From positions 1-59,867 of the forward strand of contig CAUJJL010000009.1 of NCBI GenBank assembly GCA_963205455.1: a stretch of 59,867 nucleotides of DNA, read 5' to 3'. The notes under the pieces are model-generated. The model worked only from the letters and a program-made list of their open reading frames with translations, made no database searches and had not been told where the DNA came from. This document shows positions 35,523 through 45,400 of the stretch, piece by piece. The DNA is from Verrucomicrobiota bacterium (lineage in GTDB: Bacteria > Verrucomicrobiota > Verrucomicrobiia > Opitutales > Opitutaceae). Position 1 is the stretch's first letter. Each line of letters starts with the position of its first letter. The translations under genes and the position numbers were made by a program.

Positions 35523-37028
35523 ATGGTGAGTCTGGCATCCCGATGGTCCGCGCTCCTACGCCTGCTGCATATCAACATCTGGCAGGTTCAACACCTGAAC
35601 GACCGGTCGGTGCGGGGGCGCTTTTTTGCGCTCCTGCGTGTGGTGTCGATCACCTATTCAGGTCTGACGAAGACCAATGCGGCGAGCCGGGCTGCGGCGT
35701 TGAGTTTCAGTTCACTTCTTGGCATTGGGCCGGTGGTAGCCATTGCGGTAATGGTGGCAGGCTTCGCCCTCGACAAGAACGACCCCAATCTCGTCGCCAA
35801 TACGGTGCATCGTCTTGTCGGTTATGTTGCGCCGCAACTCGTCCAATACGAGACTATGGCGGCCGCCGAGCGTGCGAAGGAGGAGGGCGCCACCGTGGAT
35901 CCGAAGGCGGCGGCGCAGTTGAATCCGGAGCTGATTGAGATCGTCAACGGGTTTGTGGCGAGTTCCAGCCGCGGTGCTCTCGGCGCATTTGGAGGACTCA
36001 TGCTTGTAGTCATCGTGCTTCAGCTTTTTACCTCAATCGAGACTGCGTTCAATGAGATCTGGGGCGTGAGAAGGGGGCGTTCCTGGCTGCTCAGACTCGT
36101 GTTCTACTGGACCATCCTCACTCTTGGCGCCGTGCTGTTTTTTACCGCAGCGACAGGTTTGTCTGCGGGCGCGCTTGTCAGCACCTTCTCGGAGAAACTG
36201 CCGTTTCGACATGAGATCCAGACTTTGCTGCAGTTGCTGCTGCCCGTTGGATCCGTCGCCCTTCTGACAGGCATGCTGACGGTTTTCTACCGAACAATAC
36301 CCAACACGAGGGTCCTCTGGAGTGCTGCCTTGGTCGGAGCGGTTGTCGTGGCGCTGCTGATCCTCATGAACAATTTTCTGGCGGCGCTCTATCTGAAACG
36401 CGTGCTTCTTACCCGCAGCCTGTATGGCTCGTTGAGCATCGTGCCTGTGCTCATGCTGGGCCTGTACATCTTCTGGCTGTTTGTGCTGCTGGGCGGCACC
36501 GTCAGCTATGCGGTGCAGAACGTGCATTTCAGAAACAGCCAGGCCGCATGGAACAGCCTTTCCGAATCTCTGCGGGAACGCCTGACTTTGATCGTTCTGC
36601 TGTCCATCGGCCGCCGTTTTGAGGCCTGCATGGAGCCATGCACGGCGACGCAATTGAGTGAAAAACTCAAGGTGCCGACCCAAATCCTGAACGAGTGTCT
36701 CAATCGCCTGGTGCAAATCCGCCTGGTGTCGCCGGTGCCATCTCAGGAGATCGATACCGCCGCTGATTTTCGGTTCCAGCCAGCGCGCCCGCTTCGTCAC
36801 ATTACACTGAGGGATTTCAAGCGAAGTGATGATGAACTTGGGGAGACTCCGGTGTCCATCACGCTGACCCAGCCGGATCCGTTGCTTGCGCTGTATGATG
36901 CCGAATTGGGCAACGTGCTTTCGAGTTCGCTCTTCGAAACTCCGCTGGAGGAGCTCTTTGAAAAGCATCCTTTCGACATTGCGCAACCGACCTCCTCGGC
37001 CCGGGAGCCAAACAAGATGAGCCGTTGA
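35523..37028 (+). CDS. YihY/BrkB-family inner-membrane protein with C-terminal winged helix
   Basis: This 501-residue protein has six predicted membrane helices between about residues 55 and 345 (family motif NAASRAAALSFSSLLGIGPV near the first, and GSLSIVPVLMLGLYIFWLFV near the last). The family was long mis-annotated as RNase BN; its actual function is unclear. About 150 extra C-terminal residues follow, including a winged-helix-like stretch (ATQLSEKLKVPTQILNECLN), which suggests a soluble regulatory tail. AGGAG lies 7 nt before the ATG, one of the few good ribosome sites here. Confidence 0.9.
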   Translation: MVSLASRWSALLRLLHINIWQVQHLNDRSVRGRFFALLRVVSITYSGLTKTNAASRAAALSFSSLLGIGPVVAIAVMVAGFALDKNDPNLVANTVHRLVGYVAPQLVQYETMAAAERAKEEGATVDPKAAAQLNPELIEIVNGFVASSSRGALGAFGGLMLVVIVLQLFTSIETAFNEIWGVRRGRSWLLRLVFYWTILTLGAVLFFTAATGLSAGALVSTFSEKLPFRHEIQTLLQLLLPVGSVALLTGMLTVFYRTIPNTRVLWSAALVGAVVVALLILMNNFLAALYLKRVLLTRSLYGSLSIVPVLMLGLYIFWLFVLLGGTVSYAVQNVHFRNSQAAWNSLSESLRERLTLIVLLSIGRRFEACMEPCTATQLSEKLKVPTQILNECLNRLVQIRLVSPVPSQEIDTAADFRFQPARPLRHITLRDFKRSDDELGETPVSITLTQPDPLLALYDAELGNVLSSSLFETPLEELFEKHPFDIAQPTSSAREPNKMSR

Positions 37029-37141
37029 GGGGCGTATGGTCCCGATTTGCCCTGAAAACGGTTGAAGGATTGGGGAGATGCATGGTTGCATCGGACGGTT
37101 GACACCTAGGGTTGTGAATCTAGCCTTGGCGGTTTCATTCC

Positions 37142-38818
37142 ATGATTTCTTGGATCCAGAGAACGTTCCAGCATCACTTCCGCCTGATTTTCATGGTCCT
37201 GCTGGGACTTACGATTGTCGCCTTTGTCTTTACGATCGGAGCCTCCCCTGGCATCGGCAATGCCGGCCAGAAGGCGATGAACCGGCCATTTTTTGACGTC
37301 AATCTCGGGAGCCAGGAGGACGTTGCCCGCGTCATTGGCGACGCGCAGCTCAGCGTCTACCTGCAGGTGGGGTATCCGGCGCTCAGCGGCGACCGTCTCG
37401 AGCAGTTCGCGCTGCATCGCCATGCTGCCTTGGTGCTCGCGAACAAAATGCGGATTCCGGGTCCAACACCTTCGGAACTCGAGACCTTTGTGAAGACGCG
37501 GGGCGCCTTCATGGGGCAGAATGGAGAGTTCGACGCCGCGCGCTATGCAGCCTTCCGGGACCGTCTCAAGATGAACCCCGGAGCGGGCGAAGGGGATGTG
37601 TCCCGCGTGCTGGCGGATGATTTTCGCTACGAGAAAATGCAAAAACTGCTGGCGGGGCCCGGCTACGTCCTTCCTGGCGATGTGAAGGCGGAACTCGCTC
37701 TGAGCGACACCTCTTGGACGCTCGCGATTGCAACCACGGATTACGCGGCCTATGCGCCGAATATTACTCCGACGGAGGCTGAACTGAAGAAGTATTTCGA
37801 AGACAATTCATTTCGTTACGAGATTCCGCCGCAAGTGCGGGTGGGCGCGGTCGATTTTCCCTCCTCCTCATTTCTCTCACAGGTAAAGCTCAAGGACGCC
37901 GAGGTTCGCGCCTACTATGACGCGAATCCCGCCCGTTTCCCTAAACCGCCGACCACGGGAGCGGATGGCAAACCGGTGGTGGCCCCCCCGGCGGGCACGG
38001 CACCAGATGCTGACTTTGCGGCGGTCAGGCCTCAGGTGCTCGCGGCCCTGACCCAGGAGCGTGTGCAGCATCTGGCCGCCCAGGCTGCGAGCAATCTGAC
38101 CTTGGCCCTCTACGAAGGGAAGATCTCGCGCGCAAACGTCACTGCCTTCCTCAAGGAGCGCAATCTGACAGTGCGGAGCATTCCTCCCTTCAGCCGCGAC
38201 GCGGTTCCTGCCGAGTTTGCGTCCTCTCCGGAAGTGGGAGAGGCCGCCTTCAAGCTGAATGACAACCGGTACTATTCCGACGCCGTGGCGACGCCCAGTG
38301 GAAGTGCGGTGCTGCTCTGGGAGGAACTCGTCCCTACGAGAAAGCCGGAGCTGGCGGAGGTCCGCGCTCGGGTAACCTCCGATTATACCGAGAATGAAAA
38401 GCGCAAGCGTTTCGTCGAAGCCGGGCATGCTGCCCGTGCACTCATTGAGGCACGTCTCAAGGCCGGAGATTCCTTTGAGGTCGCAGTGGCGGCAGCAGGC
38501 TCCAAGGGGCTCAAGTTTGAATCAAGGCTTCTTCCGTCCTTTACGGCTCGCGAGCCCGCAAAGGACGTTGATCAGTCCCTTCTCGGTTCGATCCAGAATT
38601 TGCAGAAAGGTGCGTTGTCGGAAATGATCATCTCGGGGCCTAAGGGTACGATCGTTCAGGTCGTTGATCGCAAGGCGCCTGTCGTTGATGATTCCAATCC
38701 CCGTTATTCGGAGACGCGTGCGCAATTGGGCCAATATCTGGCGGCATCGGCAGCCAGCAGCCAGCTTTCTGGGCTGGTTGAACAGGAGCTCGCGAAATCC
38801 GCTCCGATCAATCCCTAG
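37142..38818 (+). CDS. SurA/PpiD-like periplasmic chaperone
   Basis: This 558-residue protein has a single N-terminal membrane anchor (residues 14-34, LIFMVLLGLTIVAFVFTIG) and a SurA_N_3-type helical region, with long helices (TPTEAELKKYFEDNSFRYEI). A parvulin-like core was not identified with certainty. The layout matches PpiD, the anchored chaperone that assists newly exported proteins near SecYEG. The next gene encodes an outer-membrane TolC-type protein, a plausible client. No ribosome site is visible. Confidence 0.82.
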   Translation: MISWIQRTFQHHFRLIFMVLLGLTIVAFVFTIGASPGIGNAGQKAMNRPFFDVNLGSQEDVARVIGDAQLSVYLQVGYPALSGDRLEQFALHRHAALVLANKMRIPGPTPSELETFVKTRGAFMGQNGEFDAARYAAFRDRLKMNPGAGEGDVSRVLADDFRYEKMQKLLAGPGYVLPGDVKAELALSDTSWTLAIATTDYAAYAPNITPTEAELKKYFEDNSFRYEIPPQVRVGAVDFPSSSFLSQVKLKDAEVRAYYDANPARFPKPPTTGADGKPVVAPPAGTAPDADFAAVRPQVLAALTQERVQHLAAQAASNLTLALYEGKISRANVTAFLKERNLTVRSIPPFSRDAVPAEFASSPEVGEAAFKLNDNRYYSDAVATPSGSAVLLWEELVPTRKPELAEVRARVTSDYTENEKRKRFVEAGHAARALIEARLKAGDSFEVAVAAAGSKGLKFESRLLPSFTAREPAKDVDQSLLGSIQNLQKGALSEMIISGPKGTIVQVVDRKAPVVDDSNPRYSETRAQLGQYLAASAASSQLSGLVEQELAKSAPINP

Positions 38819-39039
38819 GCGGTGGTATCACCGTCCGAAGGGGTGAGGGGTGCCATTGGATGGATGTGCTCTCTGAAATTTGGTGGTGATTGTTGAAACC
38901 CAGGTGGCGGACGCATCGTCATTAGAACGAGTTGTCGGCATTCACCTCGAATGTCGCCCTAGTGTTCGATGACCTAAATTGGGCGAAACTTTCCTGTCGC
39001 GCCCGTGTTCACATTGCATTCTCATTTCCGTTACACTGC

Positions 39040-40578
39040 ATGATTCGCCGACTTCTTCCGGTCCTGTCCATTGTTCTTCTTTCCAGCCTTTCACCGGCGA
39101 TTTTGGCGCAGGGGACTTCATCGGAGGCCCCGGGATCACGAACGCCGTCTGACGCCTCAGCGGCCTCCCTGCCCGAATTGACACTCGAAGAATGCATTGG
39201 TCGCGCGCTGACGAAGAACTTCGCACTGGAAGTGCAGCGTCTCACCACCAGTCAGGCGAAAGAAAACGTGATTGTGGCTGAGGCCGCTTTCGATTCAGAG
39301 CTTCAGGTGGTCGGTAGCCGCAGCGTACTGCAGCGTCCGGATGCCGTGACGACCGTCGACGGTGTGACCACAGGCGGCTCTCGCAACGACACCGATAGCC
39401 TTCGGGCGGGCGTGAGCAGAACGCTGGGTACCGGTGCCACGATCAATGCCAGTACCTCACTCGACCGCGGAAAAAGCTCCCAAAACACCATTCTGAACCC
39501 GGCCTACAATGGCGATGTGAGTTTCTCGATCCGCCAGCCCCTGCTCCGCGGAGCGGGCATGGAGTACAATCGTGCAGCCATTCGTCGTGCAGAGATCGGC
39601 GTGGATCGTTCCAATTTTGATTTGAAGGGCAGTGTGCTGGATCTGGTTCGCGATGTTGAACAGGCGTATTACAACCTGGTTTATGCCCGGGGTGATCGTG
39701 CGGTTAGGGACCTGAGCCTGCAGCTTGCCCAGCAACTGGTGGAGGAGAATGAAATTCGCCGCCAGGTTGGAAGCGCAATCGAACTCGACATCCTGACGGC
39801 CCAGGTGGGAGTTGCTAACGCGCGCCGCAATGTTTTGCTCACCCAGCAGACGGTGAGCAATCGTGAAGATGCGTTGCTGCAGCTCATCGGCCAGTTCGAG
39901 TTCGCCCAACCCCTGGGGCCTGTCGCATTCCCGGCCTACGGTGTACCTGACGCGAGCTTTGACTCCTCCTATAAGCTGGCCCGGGAGAATGACCCATCGC
40001 TGGCTTCGCTTGAGGCCTCGGTCCGGCAGTATGAAATCGATGCGAAAGTGGCAAAACGCAACCGCCTCCCGACGCTTGACCTCGGAGGCGCAGTCGGCCT
40101 GACAAGCCGCGAAGGTTCCTACGAGGATGCGGCAACAAATGTGTGGAATCGCGATGGCTACGACTGGCAGGTCGACCTGACCTTTCGCATGCCTTGGAGA
40201 TTCCGTGAGGAGAAGGCGCGCTATCGGATCGCGCAGGGCAACATCCACCGCGAAGAGGTCAGGTACCGGCAACTCGATCAGGCTCTGATGGCTCAGGTCC
40301 GTACCGCCGTGCGGGCTGTCCAGACAAACAAGGAAAGCGTCTCAATCTCTGGTCTGGCCACCGAACTCAGCGCGAAGCAATACGACCTCGAACGGGAGCG
40401 TCTGAAGGCCGGTCTGACGACCAGCCGCCGTGTGCTCGAGGCTCAGGATGATCTTGAATCGGCGCGGGTGAATGAACTGCAGGCCAAGGTTTCGCTTCGG
40501 ATCGCCCAGGCGGAACTGGAGCGGCTCGAAGGCACGTCACTCTCGCGATTCAAGATCAACATCGATCAAATTCGCTGA
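39040..40578 (+). CDS. TolC-family outer-membrane protein
   Basis: From ATG 39040 the product is 512 residues with signal peptide IRRLLPVLSIVLLSSLSPAI. Two OEP repeats with long coiled coils are visible (LPELTLEECIGRALTKN at the start, then LVEENEIRRQVGSAIELDIL, and RERLKAGLTTSRRVLEAQDD near the end). It would form a trimeric channel for efflux or secretion. No membrane-fusion or pump gene is adjacent, so its partners are elsewhere. The frame reaches 38932 without a signal peptide. Confidence 0.9.
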   Translation: MIRRLLPVLSIVLLSSLSPAILAQGTSSEAPGSRTPSDASAASLPELTLEECIGRALTKNFALEVQRLTTSQAKENVIVAEAAFDSELQVVGSRSVLQRPDAVTTVDGVTTGGSRNDTDSLRAGVSRTLGTGATINASTSLDRGKSSQNTILNPAYNGDVSFSIRQPLLRGAGMEYNRAAIRRAEIGVDRSNFDLKGSVLDLVRDVEQAYYNLVYARGDRAVRDLSLQLAQQLVEENEIRRQVGSAIELDILTAQVGVANARRNVLLTQQTVSNREDALLQLIGQFEFAQPLGPVAFPAYGVPDASFDSSYKLARENDPSLASLEASVRQYEIDAKVAKRNRLPTLDLGGAVGLTSREGSYEDAATNVWNRDGYDWQVDLTFRMPWRFREEKARYRIAQGNIHREEVRYRQLDQALMAQVRTAVRAVQTNKESVSISGLATELSAKQYDLERERLKAGLTTSRRVLEAQDDLESARVNELQAKVSLRIAQAELERLEGTSLSRFKINIDQIR

Positions 40579-40631
40579 GCAATCGGGGTGGTGTTCTCAG
40601 GCCGGCGCTGTCCGGAGACGGAGAGGCTCGC

Positions 40632-41555
40632 TCACCCCTGGGGAAAGAGATCGCTGAGTTCGAGCTCATCCGCAGAAAATACCGGGTGATCTGGCAATTG
40701 GGTTCGGAACCAGGTGCGCTGCTTTTTCACGAGTCGCCTCGTGTTCTGGGCGATCTCCGAAGCCAGCCTCTCCGGGAGCAGACGACCGTCGAGCATCTCC
40801 AGGGTTTCACGATAGCCGATTGCCCGCGCTGCGCTCGGATTTGCCTCCAGTCCCTGTCGTCGAAGCGTCGTCACCTCCGCCACGAGACCGCGTTCCATCA
40901 TCTGCTTCACGCGTGTGCCGATGCGTGCATTCAGGCTTTCCGAAGGCAGGTCCAGCCTGGCCAGGCGGATATTCCATCCGGAAAAAGGACCCGGCATCCG
41001 TGCGAACGCCGCAGCAAGGTCGGGAAGGGTTCGGCCCGAAGCCATGCAGCGTTCGAGAGCCCGAAGAACCCGGCGTGGGTTGGCGGTATCGAGGGATCCG
41101 AGCCCATTCGGATTGAGCCTTTCCAGTGCAGCTACGAGAGAAGGAAGCCCGTCCTGCAGGAGTTGCGATTCCAGTTCTGCCCGCAAGACGGGCGACACCG
41201 GAGTATCGTCACCGACAGGTCCGAAGAAGCATTTTAGGTAGAAGCCACTGCCGCCCGTCACGAGAACCTGACGTTTTCTGGAAACGATGTCACAAACGGC
41301 GATCTTGGCGTGTTGTGCGTAGTCTACGACGCTTATACCGTCGGCTACCTCGCAGATATCAATCAGGTGATGCGGGACACGCGCCAATTCTTCACGGGTT
41401 GGCTTGGCCGTGCCGATGTCCATTCCCCGGTAGAAAAGCAGGGAATCACAGGAGACAATTTCTGCATTGTGAGCCTCGGCCCAGCGCAGAGCCCATTCGG
41501 TTTTTCCAACTGCGGTTGGCCCTGTCAGGACATGGAGAGTGCCAGCCACGGCCAT
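40632..41555 (-). CDS. miaA: tRNA dimethylallyltransferase
   Basis: From ATG 41555 the product is 307 residues. The P-loop GPTAVGKT is at 12-19. The family blocks SCDSLLFYRGMDIGTAKPT, HHLIDI, VTGGSGFYLK and RAIGYRE follow. It prenylates A37 of tRNAs reading UNN codons. The extension to 41765 is arginine-rich and lacks homology, so the internal ATG is preferred. It is convergent with the TolC-family gene and 22 bp downstream of a TIM-barrel gene. Confidence 0.95.
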   Translation of the reverse strand: MAVAGTLHVLTGPTAVGKTEWALRWAEAHNAEIVSCDSLLFYRGMDIGTAKPTREELARVPHHLIDICEVADGISVVDYAQHAKIAVCDIVSRKRQVLVTGGSGFYLKCFFGPVGDDTPVSPVLRAELESQLLQDGLPSLVAALERLNPNGLGSLDTANPRRVLRALERCMASGRTLPDLAAAFARMPGPFSGWNIRLARLDLPSESLNARIGTRVKQMMERGLVAEVTTLRRQGLEANPSAARAIGYRETLEMLDGRLLPERLASEIAQNTRRLVKKQRTWFRTQLPDHPVFSADELELSDLFPQG

Positions 41556-41577
41556 TTGGAATGTAACGGCCGTCCGC

Positions 41578-42417
41578 TCAGGACGCCTTCCAAACCTTCG
41601 CAAGTTCCTCCCGAAGCCGCATGACATCCGGCCACGCCGGCGGAAGACCCGTGATGTTGTAGCCACCGCCATTGGCAGTGTACGGGCCCATCTCCGGGCA
41701 AACGTACAAGGTGCGATCGCGGTTCCGGGGGGCATCCTTCCAGCATCGGAAGAGCGCACCGACAAACTTCAGGTAACTCCTGACTTCCTGTGTCAGTGCG
41801 CCCTTGTGCACGACGGGAACCTGGCAGTGGTGCCCGTTGAACGGACGGCAGTGCGACTGATCCGAGTACTGCACAAGATCCGGATGTTCGAGCAGTCGCT
41901 CGGCGTAGTTGTCGGGATTCAAGTGCTTGACCACGGCAAAATGAGAAAAATCGAAATTGATACGAATCAGATTTCCGGTGGCCTTGTGATAGCGTTCGGC
42001 GATTTCGTAGGTCTTTTCCGGCGTTTCGGTGCAGCAGTCACGATGGACTTCCAGTGACGGCACGAGACCGCCGATCTTCTCCGCGAGACGTTCGAGTTGG
42101 ATCCAATGCCGCGTGGCCACGGCCGGAGGCGTATCATGATCGTCGAGTTGGACGTTGATATGCACCGCGCCGCCCTCCTTCTGTTCCCTCAACATGCTCT
42201 CAAACGTGGCGGGATCGCTGGTGGAAATGAATCCCAGCAGATCTCTGAGACCATGCTTGTCCGCGGCCCGGCGGTGTTCAGGCGTAAGGGCGGCGGTGAT
42301 TCCTTCGAAGCCGGCATCCGCGATGGACCTGATCTTTCGTTCGATGGACCATTCCTTCATGGGGGACGGGTGACCAACCAGTGACCAGAGGTTGGCAATG
42401 TGGGAAATCTTCGGCAT
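41578..42417 (-). CDS. Xylose-isomerase-like TIM-barrel protein
   Basis: From ATG 42417 (MPKISHIANLWSLVGHP) the product is 279 residues. Barrel motifs with likely metal ligands are seen: VPSLEVHRDC, IRINFDFSHFAVV and LVQYSDQSHCRPFNGH, then CPEMGPY. It belongs to the sugar-phosphate isomerase/epimerase superfamily. The substrate is unknown. It starts 69 bp downstream of the ThuA fusion gene on the same strand; such isomerases are often paired with ThuA and PVC-type dehydrogenases. Confidence 0.85.
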   Translation of the reverse strand: MPKISHIANLWSLVGHPSPMKEWSIERKIRSIADAGFEGITAALTPEHRRAADKHGLRDLLGFISTSDPATFESMLREQKEGGAVHINVQLDDHDTPPAVATRHWIQLERLAEKIGGLVPSLEVHRDCCTETPEKTYEIAERYHKATGNLIRINFDFSHFAVVKHLNPDNYAERLLEHPDLVQYSDQSHCRPFNGHHCQVPVVHKGALTQEVRSYLKFVGALFRCWKDAPRNRDRTLYVCPEMGPYTANGGGYNITGLPPAWPDVMRLREELAKVWKAS

Positions 42418-42486
42418 AGGGGCGCACGTCCGAGTGCACCCTTGGCGATAAGCAAAAGCCCCGTCTTGCCGAGGCAAAAACGCGGA

Positions 42487-45400
42487 CTATTTCACCACGA
42501 GGACACTCTGCATCATGCGCCAATGCCCGGGAAACGTGCAGATGATCGGATAGCGGCCGGGCGCAGAGGGTGCCGTGAAATTGACCCCCACGGACTCGCC
42601 CGGATTGACGAGAGGCACTGCAAAAAGCACATCTGTGCTCTCGGGAATGTAGCTTCTGGAGAGCGCCTGGGAATCCGTCAGCATGGCGTCGGCGAGGGCG
42701 CCGACTGCGTCAACACGACCCGGCAAAACCACGATTGCGTTGTGCTGCATATGATCGCTGTTGACGAGGACAAGGCGACCCTTCTCTCCCGCCTTGATCG
42801 AGATCTCGGCCTGATCGTATTTCATGACATCCGGAATCACTCCCAGCTTCAGAACAATCGTACCGCTGTTTGCCTCGGCATCATTGTCGTCGGGCCGCTT
42901 CACGCCCTGTTCGAGCAGATGGGCGAGTACCGGGACGATCGGGTCGGCTATCGTTTCATCGGACGGCCCGAGGTCAGTCAGAGTCAGATCATCGATCCAT
43001 GCCTTGCCTGTTACCTTGGCACCTCCACCCATTGTCCAGGCGAGGGTGACCCCGCTGAGGTCGCCGGTATCGAACATCAGACGGATGCGACCCCACTTGT
43101 TCGTTTCCTTCATGCCTGCACTGATTGCCGCGCGCGGCTGTTGTATTTCAGGAATGGATACAAAGACGCCGAGGGCGCCGGGCTTCGGAACGACGTTCTC
43201 CGTCTCGAGATAGGCGGACAACTCGTAGCGATTGTGCGGCTTCACTGCGAGGCGGCGGCTCACCTGGATTTCGGCGCCCTCGCCGGTTCCGTTTATCAGA
43301 AGACTCCGATCGCTGCTTCTACCGACGTCGACTATCTCAGCGCTGCCGGTCCCGGACGAGACGGCAACCGTCCATTGGCTGGGCTTTCCGAGCGCGGCAT
43401 TCTCAAACGTATCCAGGGTTATCGTGGGATTTCCCGAACCCGCGGCGTATGCACGGGCGGAAGCCATCTGCGCGGTTGATGCGCTAGCAAGGAACGATGC
43501 GCGATGCATGGAAGCGGCCATCTTCGCACCATCCACGGTCCATTGATCCAGCTTGAGATCGGGATGGTTGAGCATCGCGAAAAGCACCTTTCCGGCTTCA
43601 GTGGATGAGGGACAGGATGCGAGGGAGAGGAGTGTGGCCAGACGGACCTGCGGATCGCGATCGTTGAGAAGGTTCGCCTTGAGAACGGCTGCGACGGTCG
43701 CCGCAGTGTGTGGAAGGACACTCACGGCGGTCTGCCGTACCGCCGCTGAGGGATGTTCCAATGCGATTCTCACCGCGTCCTGAACATTCGGCAGCGCATC
43801 GATTGCTCCTAGCCCGTGGAGCGTCCAGAGTGCGTGGATCGCTCCGACATTCAGTCCGATTTCGTCAACCGCGGAGTTGCTTACGAGTTTGAGCAGGAGA
43901 GGCACAACATCCTTGCGATTTCGTTCCACCAGCAGCCGCTGGGCGTGTTTCCGCCAAAGAAGATTGTCGTTTGCCAGGGTTGCCACGAGCTTTTCGGCAG
44001 ATGCTCCGGCGAGGGTGAACGGTTGTTGTCCGGCTTGTGCGTCCGAGGCGCCGTCTCCCTTCCACACGATGCGGTAGATTCGCCCGTAGCGCTTGTCGCG
44101 GAGATCGTTTTCGTAGGCATTGCCCAGACCGACGGTGAATCCGCGAGGGGTGGGATTGTGCTGAACAATGTAGTTGTACCAGTCGATGATCCAGACTGCA
44201 CCATCGGGTCCTACCTCCGCCATGATCGGCGCAAACCATTCGTCATCGCTTGCGATCAGGTTGTTGGGATTGTGCGCGCGGAAATTCGCCTGCGAAGGCT
44301 CGATGATGAACTGGCCGACGAGATGTCCGGTTGGTTCGGCGACAAAGGCAATGCGGTTCCAGTATTCCTTCGGATAAGCGCGAGCTGTGTAGAACGCGTG
44401 GCCTGCCGCGGCGGTATAGCCCCAATGCACGTCGACCTGGCGCACGCGTTTGGTCACGGGCAGGAAGCGAGCCGTGTTGGAGATGCTGCCCAAGACCTTG
44501 GTGGGGAGTCCCGCCTGGGTGTAGTAACGATTGGGGATGGAGGGATAGACGCTGGGGTTGTTGTTTGCGGTGGATGCAAACGCAATTCCGGCCTCAGTGA
44601 ACCCCAGACCCCAGGTGTTGTTGTTGGTTGTGCGCAAATAATCGAGGTGACGCCCGTCTGGAGTGAAGCGGTAGATGCCTTGGGTAAACTTGAAGCCTTC
44701 GCCGCCCACACTGCCGTCGAAACCGGAATATCCGAGTACGCCCCAGATCCAGTTATCGAATCCGTAGACAAGGTTGTTGGGACCTGCATGGGTGTCCTTG
44801 CGGCCCCATCCACTGAAGAGGATTTCCTTCACGTCGGCCTTTCCGTCGCCGTCGGTATCCTTGAGGAAGAGTGTGTTGGGAGATTGGAGCAGGACGACGC
44901 CTCCATTCGCGAAGGTGAAGCCCGTGGGGATGTTGAGTCCGTCCGCAAACACCGTGAACTTGTCCATCCGTCCGTCGCGGTCGGTATCCTCGCAGATCAG
45001 GATCTGGTCACGGCCTGTCTCACCTGGGGCAAGCACTCGATTTGGATAGTCCAGCGTCTCGGCGATCCAGAGCCGTCCGCGCTCGTCCCAGTTCATGACG
45101 ATCGGCTTGCGGATTTGCGGTTCGCTTGCGACGAGTTGCACCTCAAACCCGGCCGGCACGATCAGGTGCTTCATGGAGGCCTCAGGAGAAAGAGGCTTCT
45201 GCATGAGCGGCCAACTGGCGTCTCCGAATGAGCGCTGGCCGGGCAGGTAGTAGGGAATGCCCTTTTGTTCGACCAATTCGAGGGGGGGCACTACAGGACG
45301 CCGGGCGAGAGCCTCGGGGAGCTTTTCACCGGCAACGTAGCGGAGACCTCGTTCGACCAGATCCTGAAATCCGGGGTTGGACCAGGTGCGGTCATCGTGA

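Noticed and set aside
36033..37091. 352-residue minus-strand open frame
   Set aside because: Antisense to the YihY-family gene. It is rich in Gln/His/Arg, without a domain.
42400..43479. 359-residue plus-strand open frame
   Set aside because: Antisense to the 3' part of the ThuA fusion gene, which encodes a complete cupredoxin on the minus strand.
43816..45231. 471-residue plus-strand open frame
   Set aside because: Shadow of the dehydrogenase propeller region; no start signal or homology seen.
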